A DNA stretch of 46,428 nucleotides from an uncultured Oscillospiraceae bacterium. GTDB lineage: Bacteria; Bacillota; Clostridia; Oscillospirales; Acutalibacteraceae. Numbering within the stretch: the first letter of the stretch is position 1; every line of letters begins with the position of its first letter. Below the pieces are notes generated by a model that ran no database searches, was not told where the DNA came from, and was given only the letters and a program-made list of their open reading frames with translations. Positions 32,118-40,580 of this stretch are shown here, piece by piece. The stretch covers positions 1 through 46,428 of the forward strand of contig UQSH01000008.1 of NCBI GenBank assembly GCA_900543795.1. The letters run 5' to 3'. A program made the position numbers and the translations under genes.

Positions 32118-33596
32118 TTAATCTTGTTTGCTGCCTGAATAGTTAGGAGCCTCTTTTGTGATATAAACATCGTGAGGATGGCTTTCAACCAAGCCTGCAC
32201 CTGTTATTTTAACAAATTTTGCGTTTGTGCGAAGCTCGCTTATGTTATGGCAGCCAACATATCCCATACCGGAGCGAAGACCGCCCATCATCTGAAACAC
32301 CGTGTCGCCGACTGCTCCCTTATAAGGAACACGGCCTTCAACGCCCTCAGGAACGAATTTCTTTGTTCCGTTTTGGAAATAACGGTCTGCCGAGCCCTTA
32401 TTCATTGCGCCGAGCGAGCCCATACCTCTGTAAACCTTAAACTGACGACCCTGATAAATTTCGGTTTCTCCGGGAGATTCCTCGCAGCCTGCAACGAGCG
32501 AGCCAACCATAACAACGCTTCCGCCTGCGGCAATAGCCTTAACGATTTCACCGCTGTATTTAATACCGCCGTCTGCAATAATCGGAACACCGTATTTATC
32601 AGCCATTTCGGCAGAATCATAAATTGCGGTAATCTGCGGAACACCGATACCTGCAACAACACGGGTTGTGCAGATTGAACCGGGACCTATGCCAACCTTA
32701 ACAGCGTCTGCGCCTGCCTTAATGAGCGCCTCTGTGCCCTCTGCCGTTGCAACATTTCCTGCGATAAGAGAAATTTCGGGGAAGGCATTTTTAACCTTTT
32801 CAATTGCTTTAAGAATATTTTTTGAATGGCCGTGAGCCGAATCAAGAATAAGCGCATCAACCTGAGAATTAACAAGCGCACCTGCACGGTCGAGCATATC
32901 GTTTGTTACGCCGATTGCGGCAGCACAGAGAAGCCTGCCCTCTTTATCACGGGCTGTGTTTGGATATTTAACGCTTTTTTCAATATCCTTGATTGTAACA
33001 AGTCCCGTAAGCTTTCCGTTTTTATCAACAAGCGGAAGCTTTTCAACCTTTGAAGCCATAAGGATTTTCTTTGCTTCTTCAAGGGTTGTGCCCGCCATTG
33101 CGGTAACAAGCTTCTCCTTGGGAGTCATAACATCGGCAATTCTGACGGAATAATCCGTCATAAATCTCATATCTCTGTTTGTTAAGATACCAACGAGTGT
33201 GCCGTCTGCCTCGCAAATCGGAACACCGCTGATTTTATATTTTCTCATAAGCCCCTCGGCGTCCATAGCCGTGTGCTGAGGAGAAAGGAAGAAAGGATTT
33301 GTGATAACTCCGTTTTCAGACCTTTTAACCTTATCAACCTCGGTTGCCTGGTCTTCAATCGTCATATTCTTGTGAATAACACCGATACCGCCTTCACGGG
33401 CTATTGCAATTGCCATATTCGATTCGGTTACCGTATCCATAGCCGAAGTCATCAGCGGAATATTAAGCTTAATGCTTTTCGTTAAATTAGTTGACAAATC
33501 AACCTCATTCGGAAGAACATCGCTTTCCGCAGGAATAAGAAGCACATCATCAAAGGTGAGTCCTTCCTTAACAAACTTTGCGCCGTATTCGCTCAT
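32118..33596 (-). CDS. guaB: IMP dehydrogenase
   Basis: Converts IMP to XMP with NAD+, the rate-limiting step of guanine nucleotide synthesis. The 492 residues form a TIM barrel with two inserted CBS domains (about 95-205). The catalytic Cys is in GIGPGSICTTRVVAG, the ADGGIKYSG phosphate site follows, and the C-terminal flap includes the MGSLGAM and GRVPYKG segments. An AAGGAGG ribosome site lies before the ATG. It has its own promoter, although aroK transcription may also read into it, and a terminator. The 5' leader is too short for a purine riboswitch. Confidence 0.98.
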   Translation of the reverse strand: MSEYGAKFVKEGLTFDDVLLIPAESDVLPNEVDLSTNLTKSIKLNIPLMTSAMDTVTESNMAIAIAREGGIGVIHKNMTIEDQATEVDKVKRSENGVITNPFFLSPQHTAMDAEGLMRKYKISGVPICEADGTLVGILTNRDMRFMTDYSVRIADVMTPKEKLVTAMAGTTLEEAKKILMASKVEKLPLVDKNGKLTGLVTIKDIEKSVKYPNTARDKEGRLLCAAAIGVTNDMLDRAGALVNSQVDALILDSAHGHSKNILKAIEKVKNAFPEISLIAGNVATAEGTEALIKAGADAVKVGIGPGSICTTRVVAGIGVPQITAIYDSAEMADKYGVPIIADGGIKYSGEIVKAIAAGGSVVMVGSLVAGCEESPGETEIYQGRQFKVYRGMGSLGAMNKGSADRYFQNGTKKFVPEGVEGRVPYKGAVGDTVFQMMGGLRSGMGYVGCHNISELRTNAKFVKITGAGLVESHPHDVYITKEAPNYSGSKQD

Positions 33597-33631
33597 TCTT
33601 TTTCCTCCTTAAATAGAATTATATTTTAAAT

Positions 33632-33660
33632 ATAATAGCACAGTTATCCGCCGTGTTCAA
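33632..33660 (-). promoter_or_regulatory. Promoter of guaB
   Basis: On the minus strand TTGAAC (33655-33660) and TATTAT (33632-33637) are 17 bases apart with an extended -10 TG. It lies directly after the aroK stop codon. Confidence 0.75.
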
Positions 33661-33668
33661 GTATAAAT

Positions 33669-34166
33669 TTATTCGGATAGCAAAACAATTGATTCAACCG
33701 TTTCCTCAACGGTCATTCCGTCGCAATTTAGAATTTCATCTGCATATTTTTCATAAAGCACGGTGCGCTCGTTATACATATCCAAAAGAGTTTCGCCATT
33801 TTTGAGCACTATTCCCCTTGTTGTGATATTTTTTATACGCCCTTCCATCTCGTCATAGCTAAGGCGCAGATAAATTATTTTTCCGAGTGAGCGCAGATGA
33901 GCCATTGCTTTTTCACTGTAAACAACGCTTCCGCCCGTTGCAATAACCGTTCCCTGAATATCAAGAGAAAGAATTGCCCTTTCCTCTGCCTTGTTAAAAT
34001 ATTCAATTCCGTTTTCATTAATTATGCTTTGAAGTCTTTTGCCCTCTAAATTCTGCAAAAGCAAATCCGTGTCAAAAAAATTCTTTAAAAGTGCCTTTGC
34101 CGCAAGAACTCCGCAGGTTGATTTGCCCGAGCCGGGCATACCTATAAGAACTATATTTGAGCTCAT
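33669..34166 (-). CDS. aroK: Shikimate kinase
   Basis: Phosphorylates shikimate at the 3-hydroxyl in the aromatic amino acid pathway. The 165-residue P-loop kinase has Walker A GMPGSGKST at residues 9-17, a TDLLLQ motif (DxD region), and the shikimate-binding ATGGSVV. The ATG overlaps the nth stop (TAATG). No other aro genes are nearby, so it is a lone pathway gene carried in a mixed operon. Another small-molecule kinase is possible but less likely. Confidence 0.9.
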   Translation of the reverse strand: MSSNIVLIGMPGSGKSTCGVLAAKALLKNFFDTDLLLQNLEGKRLQSIINENGIEYFNKAEERAILSLDIQGTVIATGGSVVYSEKAMAHLRSLGKIIYLRLSYDEMEGRIKNITTRGIVLKNGETLLDMYNERTVLYEKYADEILNCDGMTVEETVESIVLLSE

Positions 34167-34798
34167 TATTTAACGCCCTCCCTTTTACAGAAATCAAAGA
34201 GACTGCACTCATCACATTTCGGTTTTCTTGCAGAGCAAACATCTCTGCCGAAAAGCACAATTCTGTGGCAAAAATCAGAGCCCTCCTCGGCAGGAATTAT
34301 TTTTTTGAGCGCAAGCTCAATCTTTTTAGGGTCCTTTTCCTTAACAAGCCCCAAGCGATTTGTTATTCTTATGCAATGAGTGTCAACAACGATTGCCGCC
34401 TTTCCGTAAACATCGCCGACTATAAGATTTGCCGTTTTTCTGCCTACTCCGGGAAGTGTTGTTAAATCCTCGATATTATCGGGAACCTCGCCGCCGAAAT
34501 CGTTTAGTATTTTCTGCGCCATTCCCACTATTGACTCTGCCTTGCTTTTGTAAAAGCCGCAGGAATGTATGTATTTTTCAATATCCTTAACATCTGCCGC
34601 CGCATAATCCTCAACCGTTTTATAGCGTTCAAAAAGTGCAGGGGTAACAAGATTAACACGGGCGTCCGTGCACTGTGCCGAAAGCCTTGTTGCAACAAGG
34701 AGCTCAAACGGATTTGAAGCGTTCAGAGAGCAGATTGCTTCGGGATATAATTTCTTTAATATTTCAATAGCCTTTAATGCTCTTTCTTTTTTAGTCAA
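34166..34798 (-). CDS. nth: Endonuclease III
   Basis: Base-excision repair glycosylase/AP lyase that removes oxidised pyrimidines. The 210 residues contain the helix-hairpin-helix LPGVGRKTANL with the catalytic Lys, the VDTHCIR segment with the catalytic Asp, and the C-terminal [4Fe-4S] cluster C-x6-C-x2-C-x5-C (CSARKPKCDECSLFDFC). The start is TTG, overlapping the upstream stop (TTGA), with a GGGGAA stretch upstream; a rarer start codon may keep its level low. Co-transcribed with aroK and the aldo/keto reductase gene. Confidence 0.97.
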   Translation of the reverse strand: MTKKERALKAIEILKKLYPEAICSLNASNPFELLVATRLSAQCTDARVNLVTPALFERYKTVEDYAAADVKDIEKYIHSCGFYKSKAESIVGMAQKILNDFGGEVPDNIEDLTTLPGVGRKTANLIVGDVYGKAAIVVDTHCIRITNRLGLVKEKDPKKIELALKKIIPAEEGSDFCHRIVLFGRDVCSARKPKCDECSLFDFCKREGVK

Positions 34799-35691
34799 GG
34801 TATCACATTCCCCATATCTTTATAAATACTGTACCATTGCCGACGGGTTAATTCTATTCCGTCTGCCTTTATCATTTGCAAAAGCCTTTCGCTGTTTGTT
34901 GTGCCGATTATCGGCTGAACAAAATCCATTCTCATAAGCCATGCAATTGCAAGTGCCTCTTTGGTTACGCCGAACATATTGGCATACTCTTCAAGAATTT
35001 CGTTTTCCTTTTTCAGTCCCTCGTCCTCGGTGAAAAATCCGTTTTTACTTCTCATAGGTCCCCATGCCTGAACAACAATACCGTTCACCCTACAATAGGG
35101 CAAAACCGATCCGTCTCTGTCAATAGAAAAGCTATTTTCCATATTAACGCACATGCCCGAATCAATCATTCCGGTGTGGAAAAGTCCGAGTTGAAGCTGA
35201 TTTGTTAAGATAGGCTCATTAATATATTTTTTAAGCATTTCAATCTGCATTGAATTGAAATTTGAAACGCCGAAGCTTTTAACAAGTCCTCTTTCCTTTA
35301 ACTCGCAAAATGCTTCTGCAACCTCTTGAGGATTCATAAGAATATCGGGGCGGTGCAGGCAAAGAATATCTATATAATCAACGCCCATTCGCTTCAACGA
35401 GCCCTCTGCGCTTGAAATGATATGCTCCTTTGAAAAATCATAAAAGCCATTTCGGATACCGCATTTTGTTTGAATTATAATGCTTTCGCGGTCTATTCCC
35501 TTTATTGCGCCGCCGAAATACCTTTCGCTGACGCCGTTGCAATAAATATCGGCATTATCGAAAAAATTAATTCCCGCATCAAATGCGGTTTTGATATGAC
35601 TTTGCGCCTCCTTTTCGCTCAAATTGCCTATTCTCATACAACCGAGAGCGATTTGCGAAGCGCAATAATCTCCAAGCATAATTTTTTTCAT
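34795..35691 (-). CDS. Aldo/keto reductase family protein
   Basis: NAD(P)H-dependent oxidoreductase of the AKR superfamily, 298 residues, TIM barrel. Visible features are the N-terminal LGCMRIG, the catalytic DNADIYCNG (Asp/Tyr), the TKCGIR Lys, the LHRPD His, the GVSNFN segment and a C-terminal cofactor-binding IIGTTNSERL. These resemble the YdhF-type branch. The natural substrate is unknown. A CAGGA ribosome site lies 6 bases before the ATG, in the last codons of rarA, and the gene overlaps nth by 4 bp. Confidence 0.93.
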   Translation of the reverse strand: MKKIMLGDYCASQIALGCMRIGNLSEKEAQSHIKTAFDAGINFFDNADIYCNGVSERYFGGAIKGIDRESIIIQTKCGIRNGFYDFSKEHIISSAEGSLKRMGVDYIDILCLHRPDILMNPQEVAEAFCELKERGLVKSFGVSNFNSMQIEMLKKYINEPILTNQLQLGLFHTGMIDSGMCVNMENSFSIDRDGSVLPYCRVNGIVVQAWGPMRSKNGFFTEDEGLKKENEILEEYANMFGVTKEALAIAWLMRMDFVQPIIGTTNSERLLQMIKADGIELTRRQWYSIYKDMGNVIP

Positions 35692-35693
35692 AA

Positions 35694-36968
35694 TTAATCC
35701 TGCTTTGTTCCTTTTATTTTATCCCAATAGGCTTTGAAGGCCTGTTCGTTTTTGTTCTCTCCTGCCGAATAATACTGCTTATTTTTGAGCATATCGGGCA
35801 AATATTGCTGATTAAGCCAGTGGTTTGGATAGGAATGGGGATATTCGTAAAACTGACCCTTAACCTCTGCATCCTCTCCGTCAAAATGCTTATTTTGAAG
35901 CGTTCGCGGAATGGGGCCGTAATTGCCCCTTTGAACATCCTGCGCCGCCGCATTAATGCCCTCATAGGCTGAATTGCTTTTCGGCGAAAGCGCAACAAGA
36001 ACAACTGCGTCTGCAAGCGGTATTCTTGCCTCGGGAAGTCCAACCGAAAGAGCGGTGTCAACAGCCGCCTTAACAATCGGAATAATCTGCGGATAAGCAA
36101 GACCTACATCCTCACAGGCACAAACAAGAAGCCTTCTGCAAGCAGACGGCAAATCGCCCGCTTCAAGAAGCCGTGCAAGATAATGCAGAGCCGCATCGGG
36201 ATCGGAGCCGCGCATACTCTTTTGATAAGCGGAAATTATATCGTAATGCTCGTCGCCCTCTTTATCGTATTTAACCGCACTTTTTTGAGTTAAGCTTCCT
36301 GCCGTTTCAAGAGAAACCTGCTTAACCCCGTTTCTTTCCTCGCAGGCAAAAAAGCAGTTTTCAACGCTGTTGAGCGCTTTTCTGACATCACCGCCGCAGG
36401 ATTTTGCTATTTTTTCGGCAACACCGTTTTCGGCTGAAATTTTAACCGAATTTTCCTTTTCAAGAAAGGCGAAGCCTCGCTTAACGGCAGGAACAATATC
36501 CTGCCATTCAACAGACTTAAATTCAAAAACGGTTGAGCGTGAAAGAATTGCGGGATAAATATAAAAATAAGGATTTTCCGTTGTTGAAGCAATCAGCGTT
36601 ATATCGCCGTTTTCTATATATTCAAGCAGACTTTGCTGCTGACGCTTATTGAAATACTGAATTTCATCAAGATAGAGCAAAATGCCGTTTTGCGTTTCAA
36701 AGGTGTCAAGCTCCGAAACGATATCCTTTATATCCTTTGTTGAGGCATTTGTTCCGTTTAATCTGCGCAGAGCCTTGTTTGTTTTTCTTGCTATAATTGA
36801 GGCAACCGTTGTTTTTCCAACACCCGAGGGGCCGTAAAAAATCAAATTGGGAATATTTCCGCTTGTTATCATATTATAAAGCGGCTTTCCGGGCGCAAGA
36901 ATATGACGCTGACCGACAACCTCGCTTAATTCGCTTGGCCTTATTCTTGCCGCAAGAGGATTATTCAT
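35694..36968 (-). CDS. rarA: Replication-associated recombination protein A (AAA+ ATPase)
   Basis: Homologue of E. coli RarA/MgsA and yeast Mgs1/WRNIP1, a clamp-loader-like ATPase that acts at stalled replication forks. It has Walker A GPSGVGKTT, Walker B YLDEIQYFN, sensor and Arg-finger segments near ENPYF and LSRS, and the C-terminal tetramerisation domain with GSDPDAALHYLARLLEAGD. I use the ATG at 36968, giving 424 residues, because GGAGG lies 9 bases upstream. The open frame runs 56 codons further, but that part is out of register with the family and lies inside queH. Confidence 0.96.
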   Translation of the reverse strand: MNNPLAARIRPSELSEVVGQRHILAPGKPLYNMITSGNIPNLIFYGPSGVGKTTVASIIARKTNKALRRLNGTNASTKDIKDIVSELDTFETQNGILLYLDEIQYFNKRQQQSLLEYIENGDITLIASTTENPYFYIYPAILSRSTVFEFKSVEWQDIVPAVKRGFAFLEKENSVKISAENGVAEKIAKSCGGDVRKALNSVENCFFACEERNGVKQVSLETAGSLTQKSAVKYDKEGDEHYDIISAYQKSMRGSDPDAALHYLARLLEAGDLPSACRRLLVCACEDVGLAYPQIIPIVKAAVDTALSVGLPEARIPLADAVVLVALSPKSNSAYEGINAAAQDVQRGNYGPIPRTLQNKHFDGEDAEVKGQFYEYPHSYPNHWLNQQYLPDMLKNKQYYSAGENKNEQAFKAYWDKIKGTKQD

Positions 36969-37602
36969 CTGCATTTGCCTCCTTTTTTTCGCTTTGCGCC
37001 TTTGAAAATGCACAACCGCAGAAATTTTGGCGATAAAGCGAATACTCCCTTGAAAGCTCAATAGAACGCTTATAGCCCTCGTTCTTTTTGAAATCCGATT
37101 CAAGCCACGAAACGCCGTATTTTTCTGCAATTTCAAGGCCTATTCTGTTGATTTCCTGTGCGTTTTTAAGCGGACTTATTGAAAGCGTTGTGCAAAAATA
37201 GTCAAAGCCGAGCTCCTTTGCAAGGGCGGCGGCTTTTTCAAGGCGCAGACGATAGCATTTAAAGCACCTTTCCCCGCCCTCGGGCACATTTTCAAGCCCC
37301 TTTGCTATTTGAAGAAAATCGGAATAATTATAATCTCCCTTTAAGGCCTTAACCTCATTTTTAAAGGGCATTTCATTTATAAGCCTTATCTGCTCTTTAA
37401 ATCTTTTTTCAAACTCCTCTTCGGGAGAGATATTCGGATTATAATAAAAAACCGTTATATTGAAATACTCGCTTAAATATTCAAGGCACGCACTTGAACA
37501 CGGCGCACAGCACGAATGAAGCAAAAGAGAGGGCACGGCTTGCTCTCTCTTTATTTTTTCAATGGTTAATTGAGTTTTCTTTGCATAATTAATCTTGTTC
37601 AT
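36961..37602 (-). CDS. queH: Epoxyqueuosine reductase QueH
   Basis: Performs the last step of queuosine synthesis, reducing epoxyqueuosine to queuosine in tRNA; QueH is the non-QueG form found in many anaerobes. The 213 residues have the paired-Cys motif LLHSCCAPCSS, a second GGERCFKCYRLRLE motif, TTLSISPLKN, and a C-terminal QNFCGCAFS that may bind an iron-sulfur cluster. The ATG is one base after the preceding M23 gene's stop codon, and the end overlaps rarA by 8 bp. No preQ1 riboswitch or other que genes are seen here. Confidence 0.95.
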   Translation of the reverse strand: MNKINYAKKTQLTIEKIKREQAVPSLLLHSCCAPCSSACLEYLSEYFNITVFYYNPNISPEEEFEKRFKEQIRLINEMPFKNEVKALKGDYNYSDFLQIAKGLENVPEGGERCFKCYRLRLEKAAALAKELGFDYFCTTLSISPLKNAQEINRIGLEIAEKYGVSWLESDFKKNEGYKRSIELSREYSLYRQNFCGCAFSKAQSEKKEANADE

Positions 37603-37603
37603 A

Positions 37604-39043
37604 TTACTTACTCAAATAGTTTTTAGGATTAATTCTCGTGTCGTCAACTCTTATTTCAAAATGGCAGTGCGGACCTGTTGAATTGCCCGTTGAGCCTGCC
37701 TTTGCAATCTGCTGGCCCTTATAAACAGTATCGCCCGGAGAAACAAGAATTGAAGAATTGTGAGCATAAAGGGTTACAACCTTTCTGCCATTTGAATCCG
37801 TTCCGTGATAAACAAGAACATAATATCCATAGCTGTAATCAAGACGCTTAACGCCGAGAACAACACCCTTTTGAGCGGCAACAATTGCCGTTCCCTGCGG
37901 ACATGGAAAATCAATTCCTCCGTGATAGCCTCCGTTACTGTAATTCGGGAAGCCTGCGGAAATCGTGTAATGTCCCGGCACGGGATAGGTCATATTATAA
38001 ACACCGTCTGATTTACTGTAAACATCGGTGTCCTTATAAACAACCGTTGGGGTGTCGGAGCGGTCGCCGGTTGTAAAATCGGAAACATCATCGGGAGAAA
38101 TAATTCCGTTTAATAGGTTGGAAATTTCCTTTTCCGCCGCTTCGGTTAGCGCCTTATCCTCGTTTCTGTACTCCGTATACATTCCGTTTTCGGCAGTTAA
38201 ACGGGCGAAAAGCATATCGCTTTCAGCTCTGTCCTGCGCAAGAATTGCCTTTTTGCCTGCAATCTCCTCCTGCGCCGCCGTGAGCGAATCCTGCTTTGCC
38301 TTCAAATTGTTTTGCTGTGCCAAAAGAGTTGCTTTTATTTCATCAAGAGCCGTCTTTTTTTCTGTTAAATCCGCCTCCTGCTGAATTATTTTGTTTGTTT
38401 CCTCCTCAATTGATTTGAGAAGCTGTGCATCACTTTTTGAAACTGCCTTTATCATTTCATATCTTGTTAAAAAGCTTGAAATATCTCCGCAGGTTAAAAG
38501 TGCTGTTAAAATATTAAAATTGCCTGATATGTAAATAGCACGGGCACGCATACAATAAGCATCATATTTTGCCTGAAATTTAAGATTAAGCTCGTCAAGC
38601 CTTGCCTGAACCTCATCAACCTCTGCCTGAAGCTTATCGCAGTCTGCCTGATTAACATCTATGTTTTTTTGAAGATAATCAATATCCTCCTCATAGCCGA
38701 GCACCTGCTCATCAAGAACGGTTAACTGCTTGTTCAAAACGCCGATTTTCTCATCAAGGGCATTTATGTATTCCTCCGTGTCCTTTGACTGAGCGGAAAG
38801 CTGAGCAATTTTCTCCTCGGAGGCCTTTAAATCTGCCTCTAACGCCGCCTTTTGCTCTTCAAGCTTCTTATGCGCCTCGGCACGCTTTTCCTCCTCGGAA
38901 AGCGTTGTTGATTCCTCCTCGGAGGTTTGCACCTGCGTTGTTGTTTCCTTTGCGAAGGTGAAGGTGTTTCCCGTTAAAAACGAGAAAGCAAAAACGGCTG
39001 AAAGAACAACCGATAAAGCTTTTATTGAATTTTTCTTTTCCAC
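37604..39043 (-). CDS. Secreted M23 peptidase with coiled coil, third of three
   Basis: EnvC/PcsB-like murein hydrolase of 479 residues. It has a signal peptide (cleavage near FAKE), a long coiled coil (about 40-285) and a C-terminal M23/LytM domain with all zinc and catalytic residues: HGGID, YAHNS and HCHFE. The coiled-coil core includes RARAIYISGNFNILTALL and SSFLTRYEMIKAVS, closely matching both paralogues upstream. The start is GTG with GAGGGGG 7 bases before it. A Thr/Ser/Asp-rich linker joins coiled coil and enzyme domain. Unlike EnvC, whose LytM domain is inactive, this copy should be catalytic. queH follows after one base. Confidence 0.94.
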   Translation of the reverse strand: MEKKNSIKALSVVLSAVFAFSFLTGNTFTFAKETTTQVQTSEEESTTLSEEEKRAEAHKKLEEQKAALEADLKASEEKIAQLSAQSKDTEEYINALDEKIGVLNKQLTVLDEQVLGYEEDIDYLQKNIDVNQADCDKLQAEVDEVQARLDELNLKFQAKYDAYCMRARAIYISGNFNILTALLTCGDISSFLTRYEMIKAVSKSDAQLLKSIEEETNKIIQQEADLTEKKTALDEIKATLLAQQNNLKAKQDSLTAAQEEIAGKKAILAQDRAESDMLFARLTAENGMYTEYRNEDKALTEAAEKEISNLLNGIISPDDVSDFTTGDRSDTPTVVYKDTDVYSKSDGVYNMTYPVPGHYTISAGFPNYSNGGYHGGIDFPCPQGTAIVAAQKGVVLGVKRLDYSYGYYVLVYHGTDSNGRKVVTLYAHNSSILVSPGDTVYKGQQIAKAGSTGNSTGPHCHFEIRVDDTRINPKNYLSK

Positions 39044-39109
39044 CGTTTTACCCCCTCGATAATTTATATGATTTAATATTTAATATAACCGCTTAAAGGA
39101 GAATTTTTA

Positions 39110-40477
39110 TTAAGGAAGATATTCCGCAGGATCAACGCAATCTGCATAGCGAGCCGTTGGGGTTCGCACCTCAAAATGAAGATGAGGCCCCGTTGAATTT
39201 CCCGTTGAACCGGATTTGGCAATCTCCTGCCCTTTTTCAACATACTGCCCTTCGGAAACAAGACGCTTTGAATTATGCGCATAAAGCGTGTAAACCGTCT
39301 GCCCAAAGGCAGTTTTTTTATCGTGCATAATAACTATATATCTACCGTAGCTTCTGTAAGCTCCGTCTGCATTAACAAGGTCGCTTGAAATTATGACGGT
39401 TCCCGACTCTGCGGCAACAACCGTTGAGCCCGCATCGCAGCTGAAATCCGCACCGCTATGGCCCGAATAGCCGTGAAACGCACAGGTTATTGTTGTTTGA
39501 GACGGAACGGGATATATTAAGCTCAAAACGCTTGAAGCAGAAGCGGTTGTGCTCTTCGTTGTTTCAGAGGAGGGTGCGGCATGTGTTGTTGTTTCCTTTG
39601 TTTTATCCTCATATTCCTTTGCCGCAGCAAGAATTTCCTCATCAAGCTCCTGCATTAGCTCCTTATCGTTTTGAAGATACTCCGTGTAATTTCCCGTTTT
39701 TTCGTTCAGCGTTTTTAAAAGCACATTGGCTTCATCATATTCCGATGATATTTCCGCACGCTTTTCGCTGAGAGATTTTTGCTTTTCTTCAAGTGCGGGA
39801 ACGGCGGCTTCAAGCTCCTTTTTAGCTTCGGCAAGACTTATGCGGCTTTCTTCAAGCTCCTGCGTTTTTCGGGTTAATTCCTCCTTTGAGGAGTTAATCT
39901 CCTTTATCTCGCCGTCTATTGAAGAAAGCAAATCGGAATCCGACTGCGAAACTCTTTTAACCATTTCAAATCTTGTTAAAAAAGCCGAAATATCACTGCT
40001 TGTCAGCAAAAAGGCAAGCAGGCTTGTTTCCCCGCTGACATACATTGCCCGAGCTCTTTTGCAAAACTGCCGATAGCTTTTGCTGAATTCCTTATTTGCT
40101 TCTTCAAGCCGAGCACTTAAAGCAATTATATCCTTTTGCGCATTTTCAATTGCCTTCTCCGTTTCGGCGGCTTTAATCTTTAACTCCTCAATCTGCTTCT
40201 TATCGTTTTCAACCTCATTTGAGACAAAATCAATTTGCTTTTCAAGATAAACGATTTTATCGTTTAAGGTGTTAAGATATTCCTGCGTTCCTGCTGATTT
40301 TTCCTTTAATTCGGCAAGCCTGCCCTCTGTTTCCTTAATGCGCTGTTCAAGTGCTGCCTTTTCCTCCTCTGCGCTAACGGAGGCGGAAACGGAGGTTATT
40401 GGTGCCGCACACGAGAAAAGAAACAGCGAAGCCAACAAAACACACAATTGCTTTTTCAGCGAACAGTTAAGTTTCAT
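39110..40477 (-). CDS. Secreted M23 peptidase with coiled coil, second of three
   Basis: About 455 residues: signal peptide, coiled coil (about 35-285) with RARAMYVSGETSLLAFLL and SAFLTRFEMVKRVS, a Thr/Ser/Glu-rich linker, and an M23 domain with HSGAD, YAHNS and HLHFE intact. It has an insertion in the M23 domain (a VNADGAYRSYG loop) that the paralogues lack, and the substrate-groove HGGIDFPCP of the others is HSGADFSCD here, so specificity may differ. The ATG at 40477 is preferred over a GTG at 40486, which abuts its ribosome site. An extended -10 TGATATACT lies in the upstream gap, so it may have an extra promoter. Confidence 0.93.
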   Translation of the reverse strand: MKLNCSLKKQLCVLLASLFLFSCAAPITSVSASVSAEEEKAALEQRIKETEGRLAELKEKSAGTQEYLNTLNDKIVYLEKQIDFVSNEVENDKKQIEELKIKAAETEKAIENAQKDIIALSARLEEANKEFSKSYRQFCKRARAMYVSGETSLLAFLLTSSDISAFLTRFEMVKRVSQSDSDLLSSIDGEIKEINSSKEELTRKTQELEESRISLAEAKKELEAAVPALEEKQKSLSEKRAEISSEYDEANVLLKTLNEKTGNYTEYLQNDKELMQELDEEILAAAKEYEDKTKETTTHAAPSSETTKSTTASASSVLSLIYPVPSQTTITCAFHGYSGHSGADFSCDAGSTVVAAESGTVIISSDLVNADGAYRSYGRYIVIMHDKKTAFGQTVYTLYAHNSKRLVSEGQYVEKGQEIAKSGSTGNSTGPHLHFEVRTPTARYADCVDPAEYLP

Positions 40478-40580
40478 CGGCTCCACTTCCCTTAGTATAT
40501 CATAAAAATTCTAAATACTGCTTTAAAAGCTCCGAATATTACTATACTTTATTATTAGCAAAAGAAATTAATTTATTAAA

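Noticed and set aside
32172..32678. Plus-strand open frame of 168 codons antisense to guaB
   Set aside because: Composition is typical of a shadow frame and guaB is certain.
33597..33668. Possible purine riboswitch before guaB
   Set aside because: Only 72 bp between genes, filled by a promoter and ribosome site; no aptamer fold is seen.
36969..37136. N-terminal extension of the rarA reading frame
   Set aside because: It lies inside queH in another frame, lacks family similarity, and a GGAGG site supports the ATG at 36968.
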